From positions 310,001 to 374,000 of the forward strand of contig NZ_JBDXXH010000003.1 of NCBI RefSeq assembly GCF_040373385.1: a stretch of 64,000 nucleotides of DNA, given 5' to 3'. Made by a program: the position numbers and the translations under genes. This DNA comes from Nitratidesulfovibrio sp. (GTDB lineage: Bacteria; Desulfobacterota; Desulfovibrionia; Desulfovibrionales; Desulfovibrionaceae). Shown one piece after another: positions 43,075-52,512 of this stretch. The notes under the pieces were generated by a model that was given only the letters and a program-made list of their open reading frames with translations, was not told the origin of the DNA and ran no database searches. The stretch's first letter is position 1, and each line of letters begins with the position of its first letter.

Positions 43075-44091
43075 TCAGCCCATTTCGGCGCCAAAGCCGC
43101 CGTCCAGCATGGCCCCGGACAGCACCAGCACGAAGCGCCGGAACATTTCCATGTCCAGGGTCGCTGCCATTTCCGCGCGCATGCGGTTCAGCACCTCGAA
43201 GGCGGATGTTGCCGTGGGGTGCCCGCTGCGCGTGGAGGTAAGCGTGTCGAAGGTGTCGGCCACGGCCAGCGCACGCACGACGGGCGGAATCTGCTCGCCC
43301 GAAAGGCCCGTGGGGTAGCCGGAACCGTCCATGCGCTCGTGGTGGAACAGGATGCAGTTGATGGCCTCTTGCGTCAGGGGCACCTGGGCGATGGTGGCCA
43401 CCCCCTGCGCGGGGTGGGTGCGGTACACGGCCTCTTCATCCGGCAGCAGGCGGCCGACCCGCTCGATGATGGCCTTCGGCACGCGGGTCATGCCCACGTC
43501 GTGCAGCAGGACGCCTATGCCCACGCGGATCAGCGCCGCATCGTCCAGCCCCAGGGTTTGCGCCAGGGGCATGGTGTAGATGAGCACGTTGATGGAGTGG
43601 GTGTAGGTCTTGTAGTCGTGCGCGATGAATTCGCCGAGGGCCCGTAGCGAATCGGCGCTGGTCAGGAAACGGATGGACTGGGTGACGAAGTAGTGCAGCC
43701 TGCGGAAGGTGTCGCTGTCCAGGGGCACGGGCATGCGCGCCTCGAAGGCGTCGCGCAGTATTTCGGTGGAGGCCCGGTAGAAGGTGCCTGCCCGTTCCGG
43801 CAGCGGAATGGATTCGTCCTGCAATATGGCGCCCAGGTTCTCTTCCACGTAGCGGGTGTAGTTTTCGCGCTGTTCAAGGCGCACGTACACTTCACGCACG
43901 CCGTTCTCGAACAGGTTGGTGCGATGCCGTTCGGTGAAGGCCTCGCCCGCTGCGGCATACAATACCAGGGTGTTGCCCTGCCGCAGATACACGCTGAACG
44001 AACCAACGGCCTTGGGAAAGATCATCAGGGGCGATACGGGGAAGAATCGCGGGTCGCCCGCCGGAGTATGTGAAGGGATGGTTTCTTTCAT
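43075..44091 (-). CDS. HD-GYP domain phosphodiesterase (second of tandem pair)
   Basis: 338 aa. It aligns along its length with the 41847 gene: GSFSVYLRQGNTLVLYAAAG, NVLIYTMPLAQ, HHERMDGSGYPTGLSGEQIPP, VADTFDTLTSTRSGHP. The metal motif reads HDVGM where the paralog has HDIGK, so the conserved Lys is missing and activity may differ. It is divergent from the PAS chemoreceptor at 44407; two 14-bp direct repeats lie between. Confidence 0.9.
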   Translation of the reverse strand: MKETIPSHTPAGDPRFFPVSPLMIFPKAVGSFSVYLRQGNTLVLYAAAGEAFTERHRTNLFENGVREVYVRLEQRENYTRYVEENLGAILQDESIPLPERAGTFYRASTEILRDAFEARMPVPLDSDTFRRLHYFVTQSIRFLTSADSLRALGEFIAHDYKTYTHSINVLIYTMPLAQTLGLDDAALIRVGIGVLLHDVGMTRVPKAIIERVGRLLPDEEAVYRTHPAQGVATIAQVPLTQEAINCILFHHERMDGSGYPTGLSGEQIPPVVRALAVADTFDTLTSTRSGHPTATSAFEVLNRMRAEMAATLDMEMFRRFVLVLSGAMLDGGFGAEMG

Positions 44092-44136
44092 GGGATGTTA
44101 CGCAACGGACATCGAAGTTGTCCGGAAGGAAGTGTG

Positions 44137-44172
44137 TTGTCGCGCGGCGAGCATACCGTTGTCGCGCGGCGA
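44137..44172 (+). repeat. 14-bp direct repeats between divergent genes
   Basis: TTGTCGCGCGGCGA occurs at 44137 and 44159, a 22-bp period (two helical turns), between the HD-GYP gene (46 bp from its start) and the chemoreceptor promoter. Possible tandem operator. Confidence 0.5.
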
Positions 44173-44249
44173 AGGAAAGCGCCTTGTGCATGCGGTCGGA
44201 CAGGGCTGGAAACTTCGGGGATTTCCTTGAAAGGCACCGCCCGCTCGGC

Positions 44250-44276
44250 TAACGTTTATTCCGGTTGCGCCGATAG
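44250..44276 (+). promoter_or_regulatory. FliA (sigma-28) promoter
   Basis: TAAC, 15 bp, GCCGATAG differs from the consensus TAAA-N15-GCCGATAA only at the last base of each block. It directs the chemoreceptor 130 bp downstream, as expected for a late flagellar/chemotaxis gene. Confidence 0.75.
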
Positions 44277-44406
44277 GCAGTAACGTGGTGCATGCCGCCA
44301 AATGCATCCGTTGCGGGCGCACGCAGCAAATGTTCCCGGCGCGGGGCGGCGCCGCCAGACGTGAACCGCCATTTTGCCGTGTCCCGTGACATAAGGAGTT
44401 GCCTCG

Positions 44407-45990
44407 ATGATGCAAGGGTTGCGCATCCGGACGCTTATCTTCCTGCTCGCACTCGTTCCCCTGGTCTGTCTGGGCGGTTTCGCCTGGCTCGGTTCCATCG
44501 GCGCGGGCTCCATCACCCCCGGCACCATCTGGCTGGCCGGGGGCATCACCGTGGGGTGTGCGGTGATACTGGCCATTGCCCTGGCTTTTCTGCTGCATGC
44601 CAAGGTGGTCAAGCCCCTGGGCGAGATCACCTGGCGGCTCGACCGGCTGAAGGCCGGTGACCATTCCGTCTGTTTCGCCTGCGACGGCGGCGATGAACTG
44701 GTCGAGATGCGCATCTCCCTTGATGGGCTTATCGGCCAGTTGCGCAGAAACCTTTCATTTGCGCAGGGTGTGCTGAAGGGGATCGATACCCCCTTCGTGG
44801 TGGTGGACCCCAAGGAGGTGCTTACCTACACCAACGCCAACCTGCTGCACATTCTGGAACACGACGGCAAGCCGGAAAGTTTCTACGGCCAGAACGTGGC
44901 CCAGTTCTTCTACGGCGACGCCACCCGCCGCACCGTGCTGCGCGACTGTATCGAAAACGGCACCATCGCCCGGCGCGAGGTGGACCTGATGGGCCGCAAG
45001 GGCGGCAAACGGCGCATCTTCATCAATGCCTCGCCCCTGTACGACATAGAGGGCAAGCTGATGGGCGCATTGTGCATCTATCAGGACCTTACCGACCTGC
45101 GCGCCCGCGAGGCCGAACTGGAAGCCACCAACAAGCGCATTGCCGATGCGGCCCGCCAGTCGGAGGAAATATCCGGCGAGGTGGCCCGCACCTCGACCAC
45201 CCTGGCCGGGCAGATGCGCAATGCGGGCACCCTGACCGACAGGCAGGCCAGCCGCATCGGCGAGACGGCAGCTGCCATGGACGAGATGAACGGCGCGGTG
45301 CTGGCAGTGGCCCGCAACGCCTCGGACGCCGCCCGCCAGGCCACCGATGCCCGCGCCAAGGCGGAAGCCGGGGCGGGCGTGGTGGAGAAGGCCATGGCCG
45401 CCATCGACGAGGTGAGCACCATGGCCGCCCGGCTGAAAGCCGACCTTGGCACGCTGGGCACCCGGGCCGAGGGCATTGGCCGGGTCATGGAGGTCATCAG
45501 CGACATTGCCGACCAGACCAACCTGCTGGCGCTGAATGCGGCCATCGAGGCGGCCCGCGCCGGTGACGCCGGTCGCGGTTTCGCGGTGGTGGCCGACGAG
45601 GTGCGCAAGCTGGCCGAAAAGACCATGAACGCCACCCGGGAAGTGGGCGAGGCCATCCGGGCCATCCAGGAAGGCACCCGCGATTCGGTGGCGGGCATGG
45701 AAGCGGCGGTGCATGCCGTGGAACGCTCGCGCGGGTTGTCCGCGGAATCGGGCGCGGCCCTGGCGGAAATCGTCACCCTGGTGGTGGCCACCAACGATCA
45801 GGTGCACGCCATCGCCACGGCGGCGGAGCAGCAGTCGTCCACCAGCGAGCACATCAGCAGTTCCGTGGCCGAGGTGCGCGACATCTCGGGCAAGGTCACC
45901 TCCGAGGTGGAGCAGGCCGGGCGGGCGGTGGGCGCGCTGGCCGACATGGCCGCGCAGTTGCGGGGGATCATTCATAACATGACCGCATAG
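44407..45990 (+). CDS. methyl-accepting chemotaxis protein with PAS sensor
   Basis: 527 aa, AAGGAG upstream of ATGATG. Two membrane helices (about 8-28 and 39-63) are separated by only a dozen residues, so no periplasmic ligand domain exists. A HAMP-like segment follows, then a PAS domain (about 118-235: [22 protein letters not shown] and [19 protein letters not shown]). The signalling domain carries [19 protein letters not shown] and [13 protein letters not shown]. It should sense an internal signal such as redox or energy state (inference). Expression is from the FliA promoter at 44250. Confidence 0.95.
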   Translation: MMQGLRIRTLIFLLALVPLVCLGGFAWLGSIGAGSITPGTIWLAGGITVGCAVILAIALAFLLHAKVVKPLGEITWRLDRLKAGDHSVCFACDGGDELVEMRISLDGLIGQLRRNLSFAQGVLKGIDTPFVVVDPKEVLTYTNANLLHILEHDGKPESFYGQNVAQFFYGDATRRTVLRDCIENGTIARREVDLMGRKGGKRRIFINASPLYDIEGKLMGALCIYQDLTDLRAREAELEATNKRIADAARQSEEISGEVARTSTTLAGQMRNAGTLTDRQASRIGETAAAMDEMNGAVLAVARNASDAARQATDARAKAEAGAGVVEKAMAAIDEVSTMAARLKADLGTLGTRAEGIGRVMEVISDIADQTNLLALNAAIEAARAGDAGRGFAVVADEVRKLAEKTMNATREVGEAIRAIQEGTRDSVAGMEAAVHAVERSRGLSAESGAALAEIVTLVVATNDQVHAIATAAEQQSSTSEHISSSVAEVRDISGKVTSEVEQAGRAVGALADMAAQLRGIIHNMTA

Positions 45991-46011
45991 GCGCAAGCCG
46001 TCCTTTTGCCT

Positions 46012-46163
46012 GCTGGCTTCGTCAAACAACGCCTGCCATATCGGTCGAATACGTAAGAGCGCGCTGCGGTCCTCATCCGTAAGGCTCGCAAGCTCGCCTA
46101 ACGGCTGAGGCATACTCCCTCATGGCAGGCTTGTTTTCCTTGCCAACGGACGAAAATCCTCAT
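46012..46163 (+). repeat. dispersed intergenic repeat, copy B
   Basis: Runs from GGCTTCGTCAAACAACGCC through TCGGTCGAATACGTAAGAGC to CTCATGGCAGGCTTGTTTTC and GGACGAAAATCC. In its middle (46069-46113) it carries an extra module, CATCCGTAAGGCTCGCAAGC continuing to TAACGGCTG, shared with copy C but not with copy A. Confidence 0.75.
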
Positions 46164-46203
46164 TTGGGCAAAGCCCTTGAAACGTCGCAGGTCAACGCTT
46201 TGG

Positions 46204-46245
46204 GATGAAAAGGCCGCCCGTCGGAATGTTCCGGCGGGCGGCCTT
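46204..46245 (-). terminator. terminator of the amphi-Trp gene (GAK locus end)
   Basis: Minus strand: AAGGCCGCCCG / CGGGCGGCCTT with a 14-nt loop, then TTTTCATC. Confidence 0.8.
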
Positions 46246-46268
46246 CTTGTCTGTCCTGTCTGGCTCGG

Positions 46269-46751
46269 CTACTTGCCGCCGGGCTTGGGAGCGTCCTTGG
46301 GAGCGGGCTTGGCGGGGTCGGCGGGCTTGGCGGGTTCGGCCTTGCCGTAGTTCACCGTGGACGCCGGGGCCGAAGGAGCGGGCTTGGCCGGGGCCGGGGT
46401 GGGCTTTGCGTCGGCGGGCTTGGCCGCTTCCGCCGGGGTGGCGGTGGGGCAGCCAGAAGCGCAGGGGGCGTCGGCCTTGGGCAGGTCGGCGGAGATGGTC
46501 AGCGGGTCTTCCACCACGGCGGGGACCGCGCTCCACTCCAGTTCCAGCGAGAACTTCTGCTTGTCGCCCTTGCGGCGCGCCTCGATTTCCACGTTCACGT
46601 TCTGGGGCGGGGTAAGCACCACGGCCTCTCCACCGCGTTCCACCACGATGCGCCCTTCCTTGAAGCCCTTGAGCAGCGCTTCCAGGTAGGCCACCGCGTC
46701 GGCGTATGCCATCTGCTGTTCAATGCTCACCTTTTGCTTTTCACCGTCCAT
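46269..46751 (-). CDS. amphi-Trp domain protein (GAK locus)
   Basis: 160 aa with GGAGG upstream. The N-terminal 90 residues form the amphi-Trp domain: MAYADAVAYLEALLKGFKEG, IVVERGGEAVVLTPPQNVNVEIEARRKGDKQKFSLELEW with the conserved Trp in an alternating strand. A Cys pair (CASGC) and an Ala-Lys-Pro tail follow. The domain occurs again in the 90-aa protein at 52076. It is the last gene of the minus-strand GAK locus and lies 65 bp after the CofD-like gene. The role is unknown; binding to the locus kinases or to the cell envelope is possible. Confidence 0.85.
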   Translation of the reverse strand: MDGEKQKVSIEQQMAYADAVAYLEALLKGFKEGRIVVERGGEAVVLTPPQNVNVEIEARRKGDKQKFSLELEWSAVPAVVEDPLTISADLPKADAPCASGCPTATPAEAAKPADAKPTPAPAKPAPSAPASTVNYGKAEPAKPADPAKPAPKDAPKPGGK

Positions 46752-46816
46752 GGGAATCCTCCATTCGGTTGGTAGCGGTTGTCCGCCGGTGTGCACGGTG
46801 CGCGCCCCGTCCGGGG

Positions 46817-48034
46817 TCAGCACAACGAGAGCAGCACCGGATTGAGCAGGCGTTCGTCGATGTACGGGGCCGACTGGCGGCTTACCAGCGGGCAGTCCAG
46901 CACGCGGATGCCCCGTTCGGCCAGGTTCTGCAACATGCCCTTGGGCACGCCGCCGGGGTAGCGGCCCCCCTTGCTGTCCACCAGCACGAAGTCCAGCACG
47001 TCACGCGGGGTTATGGCATCCGGCGCGTCGTTGCGCAGGTGGCGCAGCAGCCGCTCCACCTGCAATTCCAGCGAATGCCCCAGCAACTCCGGATCGTTGC
47101 CGGTGTTGGGCACGAAGACCTTGGGGCAGCGGGTGGCGGCCAGGGCCGCACCCACGCCGGTGGGCAACAGGTTGGCGATGATGCTGGAGTAGAAACTGCC
47201 CACAGGGTAGCACACCAGTTCCGCGGTACCGATGAGTTCGCGTACCTTGGCCCGCAGGCGCAGGTCTGCCGGGGTGGTGTCGTCGGGCGATTTGCACAGC
47301 CAGATATCGTCGATGCGGGCGGTAAGCGGCGGCGCGCCGTTCTTGCCGGTAAAGCGGTGCTGCCCCCCGATGATCCGGCCATCCGCCAGTTTCACGGCCA
47401 GGTGCAGGTCTGCGTTGGCGATGGGACGCACCACCCCGCGTACCTGCACCAGCTTCGAAAAGATGAAGATCACCGGGTCCAGGTGGCGGCGGTTCTGCAA
47501 GTAGCCAGATGCCAGCACGATGTTGCCAAGGCTCGCCCCGCGTGGGTCGAAGCCGCCGTCCTTTTCCAGCCCCGCGTGGTCGATGAACGTGCCGATGTGC
47601 GAACGCACGATCTTGCGCAACGGGTCGGGTATGGCCCGGACAAGCGGGTGCCTGCCCTGGGCCAGTGCCGAAAGGGTGTCGGCCAGTTCGCTCCGTTCGC
47701 CCTCTGCGGGCAGGCGGAAGGCGAACAGCCGGAATACGGCGGGGTTGCCGTGCAGGCTGCGGTCCGCAAGGGCCATCAGCCGGTTGCGCAGGTCTCCCAC
47801 GGCGGGCATGGCGAAGGTCTGGCGCAGCCGGGCGGAACTGCCGCCCGAGTCGAACGGGGTGATCAGGTGCACCGAGTTGTGGGTGTACCGCGCAAGGTCG
47901 GTGGAGGCGTCGCGCAGGGCCGTTCCCCCGCTGAAGAACAGGATGCGCGGCCCAAGGTCGGGCGCACGGGTGAAGCGTTCCACCTTCACCGGGTCTGGCA
48001 GGGTGACCTGCCGGGTCAGCAGCAGCCGGGCCAT
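46817..48034 (-). CDS. CofD-like protein (GAK system)
   Basis: 405 aa starting MARLLLTRQVTLPDPVKVERF. It has a CofD/YvcK-type Rossmann fold: ILFFSGGTALRDAS near the N-terminus (nucleotide-binding GGT loop), HLITPFDSGGSSARLR, then LVCYPVGSFYSSIIANLLPTGVG and KVFVPNTGNDPEL. CofD itself transfers a phosphate-linked lactate in F420 synthesis; this subfamily is known to me only from GAK loci. No other F420 genes are present. It follows the HprK-type kinase gene by 12 bp. Confidence 0.88.
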   Translation of the reverse strand: MARLLLTRQVTLPDPVKVERFTRAPDLGPRILFFSGGTALRDASTDLARYTHNSVHLITPFDSGGSSARLRQTFAMPAVGDLRNRLMALADRSLHGNPAVFRLFAFRLPAEGERSELADTLSALAQGRHPLVRAIPDPLRKIVRSHIGTFIDHAGLEKDGGFDPRGASLGNIVLASGYLQNRRHLDPVIFIFSKLVQVRGVVRPIANADLHLAVKLADGRIIGGQHRFTGKNGAPPLTARIDDIWLCKSPDDTTPADLRLRAKVRELIGTAELVCYPVGSFYSSIIANLLPTGVGAALAATRCPKVFVPNTGNDPELLGHSLELQVERLLRHLRNDAPDAITPRDVLDFVLVDSKGGRYPGGVPKGMLQNLAERGIRVLDCPLVSRQSAPYIDERLLNPVLLSLC

Positions 48035-48046
48035 GCGTGACTGCTC

Positions 48047-49186
48047 CTACAACGTGCCGACAGACAGGAAGTGCATGCAGGCATCCGCCGCCGCGTCAAA
48101 GTCCACCCCGCCGGACAGCTCGATGACCGGCACACCGGCCAGCCCGCGCGCGTACTCCGCGTGGCCGGGGTCCTGGTCCCAGCCGCCGGGGGCGGGCAGG
48201 TAGAACACCCCGGTGGATTTCATGAATGCGGGCAAGAGGTCGGGCCGCTCGTCCGCGCTGCTCATGCTCACCCGCAGCGGTTCGCCGGTGTTGCGCCGCC
48301 AGTTCAGGATCACCAGCGCGTCCAGCGGGGCCTGCGGTATGAACCGCCCCGGCCCGAAGCAGTCGGCGATGATGGCGTCGTACTTGCGTTCCAGATGCCA
48401 CAGGTCGTCGGGGGGCAGGGCGGAAAGGGTGGTGCGTTCCTCTTCGGTCAGCACCGGGGAAAGGTCGGGGTTGGCCAGGATGGTGCCGGGGTTGATGCGC
48501 GGCTGCTTGGGAATGCCCAGGCAGCGCGGGGCGCCGGTGCCGTTTCGCTCCACCAGCACCCGGTCGTTGCTGACGAAGGTGGCCCCACGGCTCATCAGCC
48601 GCAGCGACAGCGTGGATTTGCCCATGCCGGAGAACCCAGCCACGGCAAGGCCGCGCCCGGCATGGGACACGGCGGCGGCGTGCCCCAGCAGGCAGCCCCG
48701 GTTCAGCATCAGTTCCAGGTAGCGGTTGTTGATGAAGTTGACCACCTGGTTGTCGTTGGCGGTACAGGGGCCAACGGCCACGTTGTCGCCCCCGCCGAAG
48801 GCAAAGAGCATGCCCGTCAGCCGCTTGTGCACCATGCGCCCGTCCGGCAGGTCCAGGTATTCTTCCTTGATCTTGCGCTTGCCCGCGTCGGGCTGCTTGG
48901 CCATGAAGGGCAGGCCCCAGTCGCGGCGCGGGGCCTCGTGCGCGGTGACGCGGATGACGTCCGCCCCGGCGGGTACGCCGTGGTCCGCCACGTCCGGGGC
49001 CAGGAATTCGCCGAAGTAGCGGGTCAGCTTGGCGTGCAGTTCCGGTGCGTTGGTGGCCACGCGCACGAACACGTCGTTGATGCGCAGGGCCAGTTCGTGC
49101 GTGGCGGGGTACCAGCCGCGTACGTCGGCGGCCAGCGCGGCGCGGGTCAGGTGCGGGGAAAGGGTGCGGGCGGCGGTGGCGCTCAT
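48047..49186 (-). CDS. HprK-related kinase B (GAK system)
   Basis: 379 aa, starting in an ATGA overlap with the ATP-grasp gene. The C-terminal half resembles HPr kinase/phosphatase: P-loop GFSGMGKSTLSL, then RGATFVSNDRVLVER, and a long strand-rich remainder. The N-terminal 170 residues (RINDVFVRVATNAPELHAKL, YLDLPDGRMVHKRLTGM, ANDNQVVNFINNRYLELML) are of the type seen in HprK-related families. It should phosphorylate a protein or small molecule of the locus. No HPr gene is near. Confidence 0.88.
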   Translation of the reverse strand: MSATAARTLSPHLTRAALAADVRGWYPATHELALRINDVFVRVATNAPELHAKLTRYFGEFLAPDVADHGVPAGADVIRVTAHEAPRRDWGLPFMAKQPDAGKRKIKEEYLDLPDGRMVHKRLTGMLFAFGGGDNVAVGPCTANDNQVVNFINNRYLELMLNRGCLLGHAAAVSHAGRGLAVAGFSGMGKSTLSLRLMSRGATFVSNDRVLVERNGTGAPRCLGIPKQPRINPGTILANPDLSPVLTEEERTTLSALPPDDLWHLERKYDAIIADCFGPGRFIPQAPLDALVILNWRRNTGEPLRVSMSSADERPDLLPAFMKSTGVFYLPAPGGWDQDPGHAEYARGLAGVPVIELSGGVDFDAAADACMHFLSVGTL

Positions 49187-50145
49187 GCGGCTGGCTCCAT
49201 GCAGTTGGACACGAGGGGGGCCGTGATGGTGGGGGCCGATCCGCAGCCGCCGGATTGGGCGCTGCCAGTCAGGCAGCACTGCACGTGCTCCAGCAGCAGT
49301 TGCGCGGCGTCCAGCCCACTGGTTTCCAGAATGCCCCGGAACCCGCCAAAGGCCGACACCTCGAACACATAGGGGCCGGATGCGGTCAGGGCCACGTCCA
49401 CGCAGGTGAAGTCCAGCCCGAACAGGGCCTGTGCCCGTCGGGCCAGGTCGATGATTTCTGCCGGGGGCTCGAAGGCGGCGTACTTGCCGCCGTTGACCGT
49501 GGTGGTGTTCCAACTGCCGTTGGTGCGGCAGCGGGCGTAGGTGGTCAGGTACCTGCCGCCCAGAAAGACCACGCCAAGGTCCTGTCCGCCTTCCAGTTCT
49601 ATGGTCTTCTGGATGTACAGGATGGAATGCTCGGCCTTGTAGGCCGCCACCCTGTCACGCAGGTCGGGGAGATCAGGGCCGTCCTCCATGATGGTCATGC
49701 CCCGCGCCTTGGTGGAGTACAGCGGCTTGAACACGGCCCGGCCGTAGTCGCGCACGGCCTGCACGGCGTGGTCCACGTCTTCGGTGATGGTGGTGGGCGG
49801 CATGGGGATGTCGCCGGACTGCAAGGTGATGGTGCAGCTCAGCCGGTCCAGCACCCGCAGCACCCGCAGCGGGGCCGAGAACACGGGCAGGCCCCGCTCG
49901 TTGAGCAGGCGCAGCATTTCCAGCCGGTCCAGCAGGTCTGGCGAGTACCACGCGCCGATCTTCTTGATGATCAGCGCATCCAGCGTGGAAAGGTCGGTGC
50001 CTTCGTACAGGCAGCGGCCCGACGGCAGGTCCAGCCGCACCTTGTCCATTTCGATGAGCAGGCGGTGCCCGGTGGCCCTGCCCACGGTGTCGGCCAAGAG
50101 TTCCGACGACCAGCCGCCCTTTGTTCCTACGACGCCAATGCGCAC
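49183..50145 (-). CDS. ATP-grasp enzyme (GAK system)
   Basis: 320 aa from a GTG with GGGAGGA upstream. It has RimK-like ATP-grasp organisation: N-terminal RIGVVGTKGGWSSELL, LIIKKIGAWYSPDLLDRLEM, AVFKPLYSTKARGM (ATP-binding Lys), YIQKTIELEGGQDLGVVFLGG, and metal site DFTCVDVALTASGPYVFEVSAFGGFRGI. Such enzymes ligate a carboxylate to an amine with ATP, so a peptide- or amino-acid-tagged product is likely. The C-terminus ends in a Cys-containing tail (CGSAPTITAPLVSNCMEPAA). Both ends overlap neighbouring genes. Confidence 0.88.
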   Translation of the reverse strand: MRIGVVGTKGGWSSELLADTVGRATGHRLLIEMDKVRLDLPSGRCLYEGTDLSTLDALIIKKIGAWYSPDLLDRLEMLRLLNERGLPVFSAPLRVLRVLDRLSCTITLQSGDIPMPPTTITEDVDHAVQAVRDYGRAVFKPLYSTKARGMTIMEDGPDLPDLRDRVAAYKAEHSILYIQKTIELEGGQDLGVVFLGGRYLTTYARCRTNGSWNTTTVNGGKYAAFEPPAEIIDLARRAQALFGLDFTCVDVALTASGPYVFEVSAFGGFRGILETSGLDAAQLLLEHVQCCLTGSAQSGGCGSAPTITAPLVSNCMEPAA

Positions 50146-51887
50146 GGCGTATCCTCCCTCATGATGGCGTTGCCGCCGCAGTCCAGCACCTCCACCGGCA
50201 GGCGGAAGCTGTCCCACGTGCCGCGATGGGCCACGATGCGCTCCATCAGGTAGTGCGAGCGCAGGTACATGTCCTTGGCGAAATGATGGTTCAGTTCGAA
50301 CCGGGTCGATGTGTACAGCGAGCGGGCCAGCGCAAGGGCCAGCCGCGCTTGGAAGGTGGCGTCGCCGCGTGCGGTGGCCACCCCGGTGGCGAACACCAGG
50401 AATTCGCGCATCACCCAGCGGATGCGTTCGCGCAGGGCGGGCTCGAACACCGGCAACCGGAAGTTCGAGACCAGGAAGACCGAGATGTCCTGCACGTAGT
50501 CGCAGTCGCGCGAGCGGTACAGGTCGATGAACCGCACCGCCTGCCGTGTGTGGTCGTAGACCAGGTTGTTCACGTTGAAGTCACCGTGGATGAACACGGT
50601 GAACGGTGCGGGCAGGGTCTTTTCGATGGCCTCGCAACGGTCGATGAGCTGTTCGGTGGACAGGGCCGAGGCGCCGCACATGTCCACCCCTTCGCGCCGC
50701 AGGCCCGGATGCACCTGCAACACCGCCTCCATGCGCGAACGCATCTGGCGCATGAAGTCGGTGGGCACCGGGCCGGGCGTGGCCGTCCGTTCCCAGATTT
50801 CGTGCAGGGTTTGCAGCAGCACGAACATGGCGTTCTGCAGGATTTCGACATCGCCGGTCAGGACGATCTCGTCCAGGGTACACCCTTGCAGAAACTCCAC
50901 CAGCAGCGCGGCAGAGTCGTCGTCCTCGTGGTAGCCGAAGATTTCCGGCACCAGGTTGGGGAACAGGGTGGACCAGCGGGTGATGTTGTCCCGCTCCTTG
51001 ATGATCTTTTTCTTGTTGCCCTGCTTGTAGATGGAGCCAAGCCCGCCGGGCGCGGGCCGGGGCTGGCCGTCCGGCCCCGTCTGCGCCGGGCCGCCCCCGC
51101 CTTCCGCGTCGCCGGTGGAGCTGCGCGCGCCCCGCACCCGTTCCACCCGGCCGATGCGGCAGCCGGAACGGGTGCCCCAGATGGAGCGGAAGTCGATGTC
51201 CGACAGCGAATCGCCAAAGCCGGACGTGGACAGCGTTTTCTGCAACGCTTCGAATTGCTTGATCTTGATCTTTTCGCCCAGCACGCTGAAGATCAGCGCC
51301 TCTCCCACGTTCAGCAGGCTGTCGCCGATGCGCTCCAGGTACCGGAAGATGAAGATGGTGGTGATGCGGTCATGCACGCTGCGGCCATCGGACATTTCGG
51401 CCAGGATGCGGTGGAACACCGCCTCGTACAGCCGGTCCAGCTCGTACTCGCTACGACAGATGGCCAGGGCGCCGGGCAGGTCTTCCTTTTCCAGCGCGGG
51501 GATGATGCGGTTCAGGCTGTCCTCTATTTCCGCGAAGATGGGGTCGTACTCGTCGGCCCGCAGCCTGGCGGGGTCGGACAGGTGGCCCATCTGCCCCAGG
51601 ATGTTCACGCAGAAGTCGGCGATGCGCTCCAGGTTCACGGCAATGGTGTGGATGGCCCGGATGCGGTGTATCTCGCGCCGGTCCAGCGAATTGTCCGTGT
51701 GGATGCGCGAGAAGCACTTGTTCTCGATGATGGTTTTCAGGTTGTCGATGTAGTCGTCGCGCCCGGTGATGCGGTCGAACAGCTCGCGCGTTGGGGCACG
51801 CATGAACTCGTGCGTGGCACGCATCTGGCCCGAAACCTCGAGCACCAGGAACCTGAAGTTTTCGCTCAGCCCTTCGAAGGTGATCAT
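50127..51887 (-). CDS. PhoU-APH phosphotransferase fusion (GAK locus)
   Basis: 586 aa from MITFEGLSENFRFLVLEVSG. Residues 1-220 form two PhoU-like three-helix repeats (HTIAVNLERIADFCVNILGQMGHL, FIFRYLERIGDSLLNVGEAL). A Gly/Pro/Ser-rich linker (about 235-285) leads to an aminoglycoside-phosphotransferase/choline-kinase-like domain with the catalytic loop FIHGDFNVNNLVYD and metal Asp in VRFIDLYRSRDCDYVQD. It overlaps the ATP-grasp start by 19 bp. The PhoU half suggests a phosphate- or metal-cluster-linked regulatory role, the other half a small-molecule kinase (inference). Confidence 0.85.
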   Translation of the reverse strand: MITFEGLSENFRFLVLEVSGQMRATHEFMRAPTRELFDRITGRDDYIDNLKTIIENKCFSRIHTDNSLDRREIHRIRAIHTIAVNLERIADFCVNILGQMGHLSDPARLRADEYDPIFAEIEDSLNRIIPALEKEDLPGALAICRSEYELDRLYEAVFHRILAEMSDGRSVHDRITTIFIFRYLERIGDSLLNVGEALIFSVLGEKIKIKQFEALQKTLSTSGFGDSLSDIDFRSIWGTRSGCRIGRVERVRGARSSTGDAEGGGGPAQTGPDGQPRPAPGGLGSIYKQGNKKKIIKERDNITRWSTLFPNLVPEIFGYHEDDDSAALLVEFLQGCTLDEIVLTGDVEILQNAMFVLLQTLHEIWERTATPGPVPTDFMRQMRSRMEAVLQVHPGLRREGVDMCGASALSTEQLIDRCEAIEKTLPAPFTVFIHGDFNVNNLVYDHTRQAVRFIDLYRSRDCDYVQDISVFLVSNFRLPVFEPALRERIRWVMREFLVFATGVATARGDATFQARLALALARSLYTSTRFELNHHFAKDMYLRSHYLMERIVAHRGTWDSFRLPVEVLDCGGNAIMREDTPCALAS

Positions 51888-51942
51888 GTGCGCTGCATCT
51901 CGCCTTTGGAACTGTCCGTTGATGAAAGCGGGGATGACTTCT

Positions 51943-51970
51943 CGCAAGGGTCGCAAGGGTCGCAAGGGGG
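51943..51970 (+). repeat. three 9-bp tandem repeats
   Basis: CGCAAGGGT occurs three times in a row (the last with GGG) in the gap between the PhoU-APH gene and the small amphi-Trp gene. Confidence 0.8.
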
Positions 51971-52075
51971 GCGCGAGGAACGCGAGGCCGACGAGGCCCG
52001 GCAGGGCCGTTGCGCCGCGTGCCGGTATGCCCCCTGCGCGCGCAGGGGGTGTCGGCACGTCCCCATCCCTGGGCG

Positions 52076-52348
52076 TCAGTTGCTGTTGACGGACAGCGTC
52101 CTGTCGGTGGTTTCCACGCGCGGGGCGTCCTTCCACTCCAGTTTCAGGCTGACCTTGCTCGACCCGCCCTTGCGCCGGGCCTTCACTTCCACCTGCAAGA
52201 GCCCTTGCGGGTACAGTTCGATGCGCTCTCCGCCGGAGGACAGCACCAGATGCTTGCTGCCCACGCCCTCGGTGAGGGCTTCCAGAAAGGCCCGGATGGA
52301 TTCGCAGTCCTGCAACGATTCGAAGACGAACTTTTCTTCCGAACTCAT
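52076..52348 (-). CDS. small amphi-Trp domain protein (GAK locus)
   Basis: 90 aa from MSSEEKFVFESLQD, CAGGAGA upstream. Almost the whole protein is the amphi-Trp domain: ESIRAFLEALTEG, LVLSSGGERIELYPQGLLQV, EVKARRKGGSSKVSLKLEW. It is a paralog of the 46269 protein without the Ala-Lys-Pro tail. The two amphi-Trp genes bracket the CofD/kinase/ATP-grasp/PhoU-APH block. Confidence 0.85.
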   Translation of the reverse strand: MSSEEKFVFESLQDCESIRAFLEALTEGVGSKHLVLSSGGERIELYPQGLLQVEVKARRKGGSSKVSLKLEWKDAPRVETTDRTLSVNSN

Positions 52349-52512
52349 GGGTGTCTCCTGTCTGCGTTGTGTATGCCGTCCGCCAGGGGCGGGGACGTGC
52401 CGCACGGGTGAAGGTCGGGTGACGTCGGGTGACGTCAGGTGATGTCGGGTGACGCAGGGGGCTGGGACGGGGGATGCTGCGTCCTGTGCCTCCCGTGGTC
52501 CGCTCCCAACGC

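Noticed and set aside
46817..48034. CofD-like gene as part of coenzyme F420 biosynthesis
   Set aside because: No cofC, cofE, cofG/H or F420-dependent enzymes nearby; the gene is embedded in the GAK locus.
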